Assembly: GCA_020848015.1 (NCBI GenBank)
Contig: JADLBA010000296.1
Location: 1 to 10,504 of the forward strand
DNA: 10,504 nucleotides
Origin: Crocinitomicaceae bacterium
Lineage (GTDB): Bacteria; Bacteroidota; Bacteroidia; Flavobacteriales_D; Sanyastnellaceae
Reading direction: 5' to 3'
The position numbers and the translations under genes are program-made. This document shows, piece after piece, positions 1-6,023 of this stretch (position 1 is its first letter; each line of letters opens with the position of its first letter). The notes beneath the pieces were generated by a model that saw nothing but the letters and a program-made list of their open reading frames with translations, ran no database searches and was not told the DNA's origin.

Positions 1-1
1 A

Positions 2-265
2 TCAGGGTTGCGCGGGTTAGATGAACTGAAATTCTATCCGGGATTATTTGCCCGCTTTGGCTGGCTGTTCGAATACAGCAATTACAGGGAAGGATTGAAA
101 GGGATAGAGGCGGGTGTATCGGTGGACGCTTTTATGAAAAGAATTCCGATCATGTCAGATCGGATTCTGGTATCCCACTTTGACGGAGCAAAAAATCACC
201 AGATTTTTGTCGGCCTATATATCAATTTCTTTTTTGGCAGGAAGTACAATAGACATGAACAGTAA
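2..265 (+). CDS. C-terminal end of a probable outer-membrane beta-barrel protein (5' truncated by window edge)
   Basis: The frame is open from the first bases of the window, so only the last 87 codons are visible and the real start lies outside. The visible part alternates polar and hydrophobic/aromatic residues in several short strands. It ends with an aromatic-rich last strand (IFVGLYINFFFGRKY) shortly before the stop, as expected of a Bacteroidota outer-membrane beta-barrel protein with a C-terminal insertion strand. No catalytic motif is visible and I cannot name the family. The stop codon lies 11 bases inside lipA, so the two genes are probably co-transcribed and translationally linked. 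A TTG at 8 could be read as a start, but that would leave an 85-residue protein beginning mid-barrel with no signal peptide, so I treat the gene as truncated. The barrel assignment is inferred from composition and the last strand only. Confidence 0.6.
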   Translation, partial: SGLRGLDELKFYPGLFARFGWLFEYSNYREGLKGIEAGVSVDAFMKRIPIMSDRILVSHFDGAKNHQIFVGLYINFFFGRKYNRHEQ

Positions 266-1133
266 CGAGGAAGTACCACAGATGCCGGTCGCCCGCTTCC
301 CTAAGCCAAAATGGCTGAGGGTAAAGCTCCCCACAGGTGAGAATTACAAAAAGGTCAGAGCGATTGTTGATGATCAAAAACTTCACACGATATGTGAAAG
401 CGGCCATTGCCCGAATATGGGGGAATGCTGGGGAGCTGGTACCGCTACCTTTATGATACTTGGAAATATCTGTACGAGATCGTGCGGTTTTTGTTCGGTG
501 GCCACCGGTCGCCCCGAAGCAGTGGATATTTTCGAACCCGCCCGCGTGGCGCGCTCTATACAGTTGATGGGGGTGAAGCACGCAGTCATCACCTCAGTTG
601 ACCGCGATGATCTCCCTGATGGAGGATCGGAAATATGGAAAGAAACCATTGCTGCCATAAGGCGCATTTCTCCTGGAACTACAATGGAAACGCTAATTCC
701 CGATTTTGCAGGGAAATGGGATAACCTGCAACGTATCATAGATGCCGCACCCGAAATTGTTTCGCACAATCTTGAAACAGTACGGCGACTTACTAAGCGT
801 GTACGAATACAGGCGAGATACGACCGTAGCCTTGAAGTACTCCGCCGGCTTAAGCAGGCAGAGATGCGTACCAAGAGTGGTGTAATGCTCGGTCTTGGAG
901 AAACGCAGGAAGAGGTGTTGGAAACAATGCAGGATCTTCGCAGTGTGGGCGTTGACATTCTCACTTTAGGACAGTATCTTCAGCCTACACCGAGGCATTT
1001 ATCCGTAGTAGAATTTGTAACGCCGGAGAGTTTTGTGGCTCTTCGTGAAGCTGGTCTTGAAATGGGGTTCCGATACGTGGAAAGCGGCCCGTTAGTGCGC
1101 TCTTCATATCATGCCGAAAAGCATATTTTTTAA
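255..1133 (+). CDS. lipA: Lipoyl synthase (radical SAM)
   Basis: LipA inserts two sulfur atoms into octanoyl groups carried by lipoyl domains of 2-oxoacid dehydrogenases and the glycine cleavage H protein, in the cytoplasm. The 292-residue product has both iron-sulfur sites of the family. The auxiliary cluster motif CX4CX5C is at Cys47, Cys52 and Cys58, and the radical SAM motif CX3CX2C at Cys73, Cys77 and Cys80. The C-terminal RSSYHA motif at 282-287 supplies the serine ligand of the auxiliary cluster. Length fits the family. The frame extends upstream to 180, but ATG 255 is preferred: it gives a normal LipA N-terminus, has AGGAAG about 10 bases upstream, and leaves only an 11-base overlap with the preceding gene. 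No lipB is visible. Identification is firm; the start is likely but not proven. Confidence 0.97.
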   Translation: MNSNEEVPQMPVARFPKPKWLRVKLPTGENYKKVRAIVDDQKLHTICESGHCPNMGECWGAGTATFMILGNICTRSCGFCSVATGRPEAVDIFEPARVARSIQLMGVKHAVITSVDRDDLPDGGSEIWKETIAAIRRISPGTTMETLIPDFAGKWDNLQRIIDAAPEIVSHNLETVRRLTKRVRIQARYDRSLEVLRRLKQAEMRTKSGVMLGLGETQEEVLETMQDLRSVGVDILTLGQYLQPTPRHLSVVEFVTPESFVALREAGLEMGFRYVESGPLVRSSYHAEKHIF

Positions 1134-1142
1134 CCGAATGTT

Positions 1143-1205
1143 CATTCTGTTACCCCTGTTTCTGACAGGGAATTTTATCATCACCCGGGTAACCTGAACA
1201 GAATG
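1143..1205 (+). repeat. Nested inverted repeats in the lipA-gap spacer
   Basis: The outer arms are cattctgt (1143-1150) and acagaatg (1198-1205), continued inward by ttaccc (1150-1155) against gggtaa (1187-1192) with a short bulge on the right side. Inside is a separate perfect hairpin, ccctgt (1154-1159) and acaggg (1165-1170), with a 5-base loop. It shares two bases with the outer arm, so the two cannot both be complete. The inner hairpin is followed by aatttta, not a true T tract, so termination after lipA would be weak at best. The pairing is seen directly; a role as attenuator, processing site or operator ahead of gap is inference. Confidence 0.45.
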
Positions 1206-1223
1206 CAACGAGATATTTTTTGA

Positions 1224-2216
1224 ATGGAAAAGAAGAAGATTGCGATCAATGGTTTTGGAAGGATCGGGCGGAGACTGCTCCGGATACTCATTGAGAGAGA
1301 GAATGTGGAGGTGGTGGCGATCAATGATCTCTATGACAGCCACACAATGGCTCATCTTTTCAAGTATGATTCAGTACATGGAAAATTCAGCGGTATTGTT
1401 ACGGCTGAAAAGGACTACTTGCTGATCAACGGAAGTAAAATTAAGTATAGCTCTGAAAAGCTACCAGCGAACCTTCCCTGGAAAGAGGCCGGAGTGGATA
1501 TTGCGGTGGAATGTACCGGACAGTTGAAGCAGATGTCCGCCCTTAAAAAGCATTTGGAGGCGGGAGCAAGACGGGTATTGCTGAGTGCGCCGGCAGATGA
1601 TGATGGGATAAAAACGGTAGTCCCCGGTGTGAACGACGACATTTATTCCCAAGAGGATCGTATTTTGTCCTGCGCTTCGTGCACAACTAACAATGCTGCA
1701 CCGATGATTAAATTAGTGGATGAGTTGTGCGGTATTGATACCTGCTACATAACAACTATACATTCCTATACGGGAGACCAACGGCTGCACGATGCACCGC
1801 ACAAGGATCTCAGGCGGGCGAGGGCAGCCACCCAATCAATCGTTCCTACTACCACCGGCGCGGCTAAAGCACTGACCCGGATTTTCCCAAGCCTCAACGG
1901 CAGGATGGGAGGATGCGGCATACGGGTCCCTGTTCCTGATGGTTCGTTGACCGATATTACTTGTACCGTAAAAGCACCGCTGAACATTAACTTCATCAAC
2001 GGAGCTTTCCGGAAAGCGGCAGAAGAACGATGGAAAGGAATACTCGAATACTCGGAAGACCCTGTGGTATCTGCTGATATTATCGGTAACCCGCATTCCT
2101 GTCTTTTTGATGCACAACTGACCTCTGTTATCGGTAATATGGTAAAAGTAGTGGGGTGGTACGACAATGAAACAGGCTACTCAAACCGGCTGGCAGATAT
2201 GATTTTCAAATGGTAA
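1224..2216 (+). CDS. gap: Glyceraldehyde-3-phosphate dehydrogenase, type I
   Basis: This cytoplasmic enzyme oxidises and phosphorylates glyceraldehyde 3-phosphate to 1,3-bisphosphoglycerate with NAD(P)+ in glycolysis/gluconeogenesis. The 330-residue product has the Rossmann motif GFGRIG (10-15) and an acidic residue after the second strand (VAIND, Asp35), which favours NAD. The catalytic motif ASCTTN is at 151-156 with Cys153, and the partner His180 is in TTIHSYT. The phosphate-site segment PTTTGAAKA and the C-terminal WYDNETGYSNR (312-322) are also present. The TGQLKQ segment stands where many family members have TGxF followed by other residues; I see no lost catalytic position. ATG 1224 gives the expected N-terminus. 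There is no Shine-Dalgarno sequence, only the AT-rich tattttttga, which is normal in Bacteroidota. The gene may share a transcript with lipA or use its own promoter in the structured 90-bp spacer. Confidence 0.97.
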   Translation: MEKKKIAINGFGRIGRRLLRILIERENVEVVAINDLYDSHTMAHLFKYDSVHGKFSGIVTAEKDYLLINGSKIKYSSEKLPANLPWKEAGVDIAVECTGQLKQMSALKKHLEAGARRVLLSAPADDDGIKTVVPGVNDDIYSQEDRILSCASCTTNNAAPMIKLVDELCGIDTCYITTIHSYTGDQRLHDAPHKDLRRARAATQSIVPTTTGAAKALTRIFPSLNGRMGGCGIRVPVPDGSLTDITCTVKAPLNINFINGAFRKAAEERWKGILEYSEDPVVSADIIGNPHSCLFDAQLTSVIGNMVKVVGWYDNETGYSNRLADMIFKW

Positions 2217-2268
2217 GCATTGAGATGAAAACTACCGGACAAAAAATAATGAAGGTATGACTGACACA

Positions 2269-2316
2269 ATGGAAGGTGTAGCTACCTTTATACTCACTAA
2301 AACATCCCTTGTATGA
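2269..2316 (+). other. Possible 15-codon leader reading frame overlapping the upp start
   Basis: An ATG at 2269 opens a 15-residue frame (MEGVATFILTKTSLV) whose TGA overlaps the upp start as ATGA at 2313-2316. GAAGG lies upstream at 2251-2255, farther away than usual for a ribosome site. A weak hairpin (aaggt 2273-2277 with acctt 2284-2288) falls inside the frame. Such an overlap would permit translational coupling or attenuation of upp. A frame this short can occur by chance, so this is only a candidate. Confidence 0.2.
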
Positions 2317-2960
2317 TCCATGAATTAAGCAAGCACCACTCTGTTTTCAACCAGTTTGTAAGAGAAATCAGAGACGAAGAAATACAGAAAGACAGGATGC
2401 GATTCAGGAGAAACCTGTCGAGAATGGGAGAGGTGATGGCTTACGAAATCTCAAAAACGTTTGATTACAAGTCCGAGTTGGTTACTACTCCCTTGGGCGA
2501 AGCAACGGTGGAAATAATGGATGAGCAACCGGTGATATGTGCGATCATGCGGGCTGCACTGCCTATGCACGAAGGGTTTCTGAATTATTTTGACCAGGCA
2601 GACAATGCTTTTGCTGCGGCTTATCGCCGACATCACAAGGGCGGCGATTGGGAAATAGAAGTGGATTATCTCAGTTCGCCTACGCTCGAAGGAAGAGTGC
2701 TCATCATTGTGGATCCAATGCTTGCCACAGGTTCCAGTATTGAGATGGTATATAAAAAGTTGGTAGGGCGCGGCCACCCTAAGAGAATCCACCTGGCAGC
2801 CGCGATTGCCGCAGAGGCCGGTGTAAATCATGTGCGGAGCAAATTACCCGAAAATACGATGATCTGGGTAGGTGCACTCGACAAGGAACTGACTGCACAG
2901 TCTTATATCGTTCCCGGATTGGGCGATGCAGGCGATTTGGCATTCGGGAGGAAAGATTGA
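2313..2960 (+). CDS. upp: Uracil phosphoribosyltransferase
   Basis: UPRT makes UMP from uracil and PRPP, the main uracil salvage step, in the cytoplasm. The 215-residue product has the type I PRTase loop VDPMLATGSS (133-142), where the two acidic/proline positions and ATGSS bind PRPP. It also has the uracil-binding C-terminal motif YIVPGLGDAGD (198-208), which is specific to UPRT among PRTases. Length matches the family. ATG 2313 gives a sensible N-terminus; no strong Shine-Dalgarno sequence is seen. A TAccTTTa box at 2283-2290 resembles the Bacteroidota -7 element but has no clear partner. The stop overlaps the start of the next gene by one base (TGATG), and a third gene for a pyrimidine-nucleotidase-like HAD enzyme follows, suggesting a small salvage operon. 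Identification is firm. Confidence 0.97.
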   Translation: MIHELSKHHSVFNQFVREIRDEEIQKDRMRFRRNLSRMGEVMAYEISKTFDYKSELVTTPLGEATVEIMDEQPVICAIMRAALPMHEGFLNYFDQADNAFAAAYRRHHKGGDWEIEVDYLSSPTLEGRVLIIVDPMLATGSSIEMVYKKLVGRGHPKRIHLAAAIAAEAGVNHVRSKLPENTMIWVGALDKELTAQSYIVPGLGDAGDLAFGRKD

Positions 2961-3406
2961 TGTGGGTATATCTGCTAAAAATCGCCGGATGGTGGCTCCT
3001 TTCTATTATTAAGTTCCTCGTAGTGCCATTTATGATGATGCATTCACAAAAAGAGGACTGGACTTGGGTGGAGATTATTTTGATAACTTCATCAGGCGCG
3101 GCAGGCGGAGTTTTTATCTTTTTTCATGCAGGAGAATACATTTTTAACTGGATCACTCGCCATTTTGGCAGAAGAAAAAAGCTGATGACTAAAGGAAGGA
3201 GATTTATCATACGGGTAAAATCCCGTTGGGGAATCAGGGGATTGATGATGATCTCCGGCCTCATCTCTGTTCCGGTAGCCGCCCTTCTCGCAGCACGTTT
3301 TTATCATCATCAGAGAAATACACTTCCACTGATGATCATTGCATTTTTTCTGTGGTCTGTTGTGCTTACTTCCATTGCGCTTTTTTCAAAACACATTATT
3401 AATTGA
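2960..3406 (+). CDS. Small integral membrane protein of unknown function (four predicted helices)
   Basis: I do not recognise this gene with certainty. The 148-residue product has four hydrophobic stretches at about 4-27, 36-63, 93-113 and 122-142. A strongly basic segment, probably cytoplasmic, lies between the second and third (about 67-90, with GRRKK and KGRRFIIRVKSR). The WGIRGL...SVPVAALLAARF pattern followed by a final helix with LWS faintly recalls the small multidrug export/VTT-type membrane proteins, but this is not enough to name it. No signal peptide or catalytic motif is seen. ATG 2960 is chosen over the in-frame TTG at 2957 because GGGAGG at 2946-2951 is then properly spaced and the start overlaps the upp stop as TGATG. 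It ends in TTGA, which also begins the HAD gene. The tight coupling on both sides suggests it works with, or is dosed with, pyrimidine salvage; that is inference. Confidence 0.85.
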   Translation: MWVYLLKIAGWWLLSIIKFLVVPFMMMHSQKEDWTWVEIILITSSGAAGGVFIFFHAGEYIFNWITRHFGRRKKLMTKGRRFIIRVKSRWGIRGLMMISGLISVPVAALLAARFYHHQRNTLPLMIIAFFLWSVVLTSIALFSKHIIN

Positions 3407-4140
3407 AATACAAACATCTTTTTTTTGATCTGGACGGTACCCTGTGGGACCTGAAGAGGAATACCAGGCTGGCGATGGAGATCATGTTTGACAGGTATGC
3501 TTCCGATGGGTTGCACCCGCACCTTTTTGAGGATTTTTTCAGAAGGTATCATCATCACAACGATGAAGCTTGGGCACTTTACAGCATCGGGAAAATTGAA
3601 AAACACGTGTTGCGCGTGGTGCGGTTCGAACGGGCGTTCGGCGATGTTCAGATCAGTAAGAATGACGAATTTATTGAACGGTTTGCCAGCGAGTTTTTGG
3701 ATGTATGCCCCCGGCAGCCCAACCTGCTCGAAGGCACCATAGAATTACTGGAACACTGTCGTAAAAAATACAAGTTGCACATTATTACTAATGGTTTCAG
3801 GGAAGTACAGGGAGTCAAGATGAAAACAACAGGAATTGAAAAATACTTTGAGAAAATTATCAATAGCGAGGATGTTGGAGTGCGAAAACCGGACCCAGCT
3901 ATTTTTACCTATGCACTGCAAAAAGCGGGAGCAGAAAAAGAGGAAAGCCTGATGATCGGCGACGACTGGAACGCCGATATTCTGGGGGCGAGAGATTCAG
4001 GTCTTGATCAGGTTTTTATCAATACCACTGAGAGGATGATGCACGAATTGGGAACTATATCGAAAGAACGACCGGGTCGTCACAACTACCAACCCACCTT
4101 TAGCATAGAGTCGCTGACAGAATTACTTTCGGTACTTTAG
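3403..4140 (+). CDS. HAD-family hydrolase, YjjG-like (probable pyrimidine nucleoside 5'-monophosphate phosphatase)
   Basis: The 245-residue product has all four HAD motifs. Motif I is DLDGT with nucleophile Asp9 and acid/base Asp11; motif II Thr129 is in TNG; motif III Lys162 is in RKPDP; motif IV is GDDWNAD at 186-192 with metal-binding acids. The helical cap between motifs I and II (about 18-115) and the overall layout fit the YjjG family, whose E. coli member dephosphorylates UMP, dUMP, dTMP and abnormal pyrimidine nucleotides. Substrate here is inferred from family resemblance and from upp two genes upstream. The start must be TTG 3403: the next in-frame ATG (3475) would remove motif I. 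The TTG overlaps the previous stop as TTGA, so translation is probably coupled; no Shine-Dalgarno sequence is seen. Another HAD substrate, such as a sugar phosphate, remains possible. Confidence 0.9.
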   Translation: MKYKHLFFDLDGTLWDLKRNTRLAMEIMFDRYASDGLHPHLFEDFFRRYHHHNDEAWALYSIGKIEKHVLRVVRFERAFGDVQISKNDEFIERFASEFLDVCPRQPNLLEGTIELLEHCRKKYKLHIITNGFREVQGVKMKTTGIEKYFEKIINSEDVGVRKPDPAIFTYALQKAGAEKEESLMIGDDWNADILGARDSGLDQVFINTTERMMHELGTISKERPGRHNYQPTFSIESLTELLSVL

Positions 4141-4188
4141 CCTTCATACAGCATAAAAAATCTGCATCTGCAATACTTCAAACGAATC

Positions 4189-4521
4189 ATGGAAAACAAC
4201 AACAACAACCCCAACACCAACCCCAACCAATTGAACATTGAATTGAATGAAGAAGTGGCTCAGGGAGTTTATTCGAATCTTGCGGTGATCACACATTCAC
4301 CTGCAGAATTTGTCGTGGATTTTATTCGTGTAATGCCTGGAGTGCCCAAAGCGAAAGTACAGTCGCGCATCATTCTCACACCGCAACATGCCAAGCGACT
4401 GATGAGGGCTTTGATAGAGAATGTTGGAAAGTACGAGAACCAGCACGGTAAGATTCAGGAGACCGGTGGACACGATCAGGCGCTGCCGATGAACTTTGGT
4501 GGTCCTCAGGGACAAGCGTGA
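4189..4521 (+). CDS. DUF3467 family protein
   Basis: This 110-residue cytoplasmic protein matches the small DUF3467 family, common in Bacteroidota and of unknown function. The core, about residues 15-83, has the family pattern: an acidic start (LNIELNEEVAQGVYSNLAVI), then HSPAEFVVDFIRVMPG, then a polar stretch with RIILTPQHAKRLMRAL. The first 14 residues are an Asn/Pro/Thr tail encoded by AAC repeats, and the last 20 or so are Gly/Gln-rich, so both ends look disordered. No catalytic motif or membrane segment is present. It follows the HAD gene by 48 bases on the same strand and is the last gene before a probable terminator. In other Bacteroidota this family is often found near RNA polymerase genes; here it is not. 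Family assignment is from memory of the motif pattern and should be good. Confidence 0.88.
   Translation: MENNNNNPNTNPNQLNIELNEEVAQGVYSNLAVITHSPAEFVVDFIRVMPGVPKAKVQSRIILTPQHAKRLMRALIENVGKYENQHGKIQETGGHDQALPMNFGGPQGQA
4195..4230 (+). repeat. AAC-rich low-complexity tract in the DUF3467 N-terminus
   Basis: Five AAC codons in a row are followed by alternating CCC/ACC and AAC codons, giving an Asn/Pro tail directly after Met-Glu. Simple triplet tracts like this can change in length by whole codons without shifting the frame. The tract is seen directly; any length variation among strains is inference. Confidence 0.8.
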
Positions 4522-4589
4522 CAGGTGGTGCTTCTGTTTGGACAGGGTCTGATTGATTCTTTGCCCGTCTTGAAAATGAAACAGGGGGC

Positions 4590-4615
4590 AGCATAGCTTA
4601 TGCTATTTCTTTTTC
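4590..4615 (+). terminator. Probable intrinsic terminator after the DUF3467 gene
   Basis: A perfect 6-bp stem, agcata (4590-4595) and tatgct (4599-4604), with a 3-base loop is followed by atttcttttt, a run of T broken by one C. The stem is AT-rich, so it may be only moderately efficient, but stem and T tract are placed as expected 70 bases past the stop. It would end the upp-to-DUF3467 transcript before the convergent - strand run. Confidence 0.6.
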
Positions 4616-4656
4616 GTACTATTATAATGTAAGCATTATTCTGGAAATGATTTTTC

Positions 4657-4742
4657 CGGATTATTCAAAGAAACCCAATGGAATAATCAGGGTCGAACTT
4701 ATTTATTGCGGCAATTAAAGGTTGTCATAACGGAATAATCCG
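4657..4742. repeat. Three-part inverted repeat between the convergent genes
   Basis: The word cggattattc (4657-4666) is the exact reverse complement of gaataatccg (4733-4742), and its inner 8 bases also pair with gaataatc (4681-4688). One arm therefore has two alternative partners. The right-hand copy lies inside the last codons of the dihydroorotase-like gene. A small extra hairpin, ctggaaa (4641-4647) with tttccgg (4653-4659, one T-G pair), sits just to the left. No T tract follows on the - strand, so this is not a clean intrinsic terminator. It may protect or end the - strand transcript. Confidence 0.4.
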
Positions 4743-5948
4743 ACCGCGGAGTGTACTTCCTATAAAAGGTGAATTCAATGACCGTGAGGCCCGGTTCTCT
4801 TTTGAAAAAGTCGTATCGAGTTTTGTAGAGAACAGAGTGATATCTGCCCTATTGCCTTCTTCGATTACCGGTTTATCTAAGCCGAGCAATGCCGCAGGAC
4901 CCCAGCTAAATCCCGCAACAATGGTTTCAAGTGGCAGATGTTTTTCGAGCGAAGTATAGGCCGCACAGAAAGCGGTTTCTATTCCACTGATCCCACTAGA
5001 TTCAGATTCACAAAATTTATGTTCTGTATCCTGTGGACTGTGATCGCTGCAGATAGCATCAATTGTTCCGTCGCGAAGTCCTTCTATTAATGCGTTATGG
5101 TCTTCATCAGTAGGAAATGAAGGTAATACTTTAAGCTGGGGATCAAGACCAGGCAGATCGTGTTCAGTAAAACTGAGTTGATGTGCGGCGATGCTACAGG
5201 AAATATGCAACCCTTCCTTTTTGGCTGCACGGATTATTTCGACTTCTTCGGCAGTGCTGACTAATGAAATATGCAACCGGCCTTTACTGTGTCTCAGGAG
5301 GCTAATATCTCTTACAAGCAGGCGTTCTTCACTCTGAACCGAACGACCTTTTATTCCGGTCTTAGCACTCGCCGTCCCCTCCAGTCCTCCTGAGTTTACT
5401 ATCTTATCCAGTGGAAAGCTATATATCAAAGCGTCAAATGTTTTTCCTAAGTCGAGAGCCTGTGCCATCAATTCCGTTTTCACAGGAGATTTATCATCGG
5501 TAAAACAAATCGCACCGGCTGAATGCATATTGAGCATTTCTGACAGCTCTATCCCTTTCATTTTTTCTGACAGCGTTCCCGCTGGAAGGATATGCACAGG
5601 CGCACCTTTGGTTTTGGACAATATATATTCAATCGCTTTCCCGTTATCGGCAGGAGGTGTGGTAGATGGCATTACTACCACAGTGGAAAATCCTCCTTTG
5701 AGTGCAGCGCAGATACCGCTCTGAAGGTCTTCGAGGTGTTCGTTACCGGGGTCACAGAAATTCGCTCTGAGGTCTGTCCATCCGGGAGATATGCAGAGTC
5801 CTTCTTCTCGTATCACCTTCGCTCGCGACTCAAAAAAATTAGAACCAATAGCGGTGATCTTGCCTTTTTCAATCAGGATATCGAGTTTTTTTCCGTTGTG
5901 AAATGACCGCGGGTCAAGGATCAGAGCCGATTTTATCAGGATTTTCAT
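4725..5948 (-). CDS. Dihydroorotase-like amidohydrolase lacking key metal ligands (probable pseudoenzyme)
   Basis: The 407-residue product has the fold and length of type I dihydroorotase, and such genes are usually labelled pyrC. Family features are the N-terminal beta domain, an SPGWTDL strand, FTDD at 149-152, a STAEEV-IIRAAK helix, SDHSP at 301-305 and a C-terminal ADITLF segment. The catalytic site is damaged. The HxH metal pair after Asp59 is Arg61 and Asn63, and the substrate-binding Arg of xREPG is Cys65 (CDPG). The HCED-type region reads IYSFPL, and the usual final His of DHAPH is Gln306. His256 and Asp302 appear retained. Dihydroorotase activity is therefore unlikely. Similar degenerate copies with an xxCDPG motif are common in Bacteroidota, so the protein is probably selected for another role, perhaps structural or pyrimidine-complex related. 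It follows the BatA-domain gene by 75 bases. No Shine-Dalgarno sequence precedes ATG 5948. Confidence 0.88.
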   Translation of the reverse strand: MKILIKSALILDPRSFHNGKKLDILIEKGKITAIGSNFFESRAKVIREEGLCISPGWTDLRANFCDPGNEHLEDLQSGICAALKGGFSTVVVMPSTTPPADNGKAIEYILSKTKGAPVHILPAGTLSEKMKGIELSEMLNMHSAGAICFTDDKSPVKTELMAQALDLGKTFDALIYSFPLDKIVNSGGLEGTASAKTGIKGRSVQSEERLLVRDISLLRHSKGRLHISLVSTAEEVEIIRAAKKEGLHISCSIAAHQLSFTEHDLPGLDPQLKVLPSFPTDEDHNALIEGLRDGTIDAICSDHSPQDTEHKFCESESSGISGIETAFCAAYTSLEKHLPLETIVAGFSWGPAALLGLDKPVIEEGNRADITLFSTKLDTTFSKENRASRSLNSPFIGSTLRGRIIPL

Positions 5949-6023
5949 CGCTAAGGGAAGAACACTTTTTTATAGTCAGGCAGCTTCACACATACAGCAA
6001 AAATCTACAGCATTTTTTTAGTT

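Noticed and set aside
383..964. 193-codon - strand frame inside lipA
   Set aside because: It lies wholly antisense to a clear radical SAM gene, is rich in Ser/Arg and has no recognisable motif, as expected of a shadow frame.
180..1133. LipA start at 180
   Set aside because: It would overlap the upstream gene by 86 bases and add residues unlike LipA; ATG 255 has a better ribosome site.
1213..1222. TAnnTTTG-like box (tattttttg) just before gap
   Set aside because: It has one base too many and touches the start codon, leaving no room for a transcript start; it fits better as the AT-rich initiation region.
4142..4170. Similarity between the spacer before DUF3467 and the spacer at 5985-6013 (catacagca and aaaaatct words)
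   Set aside because: Only two short AT-rich words with different spacing and in opposite orientation to the adjacent genes; chance is sufficient.
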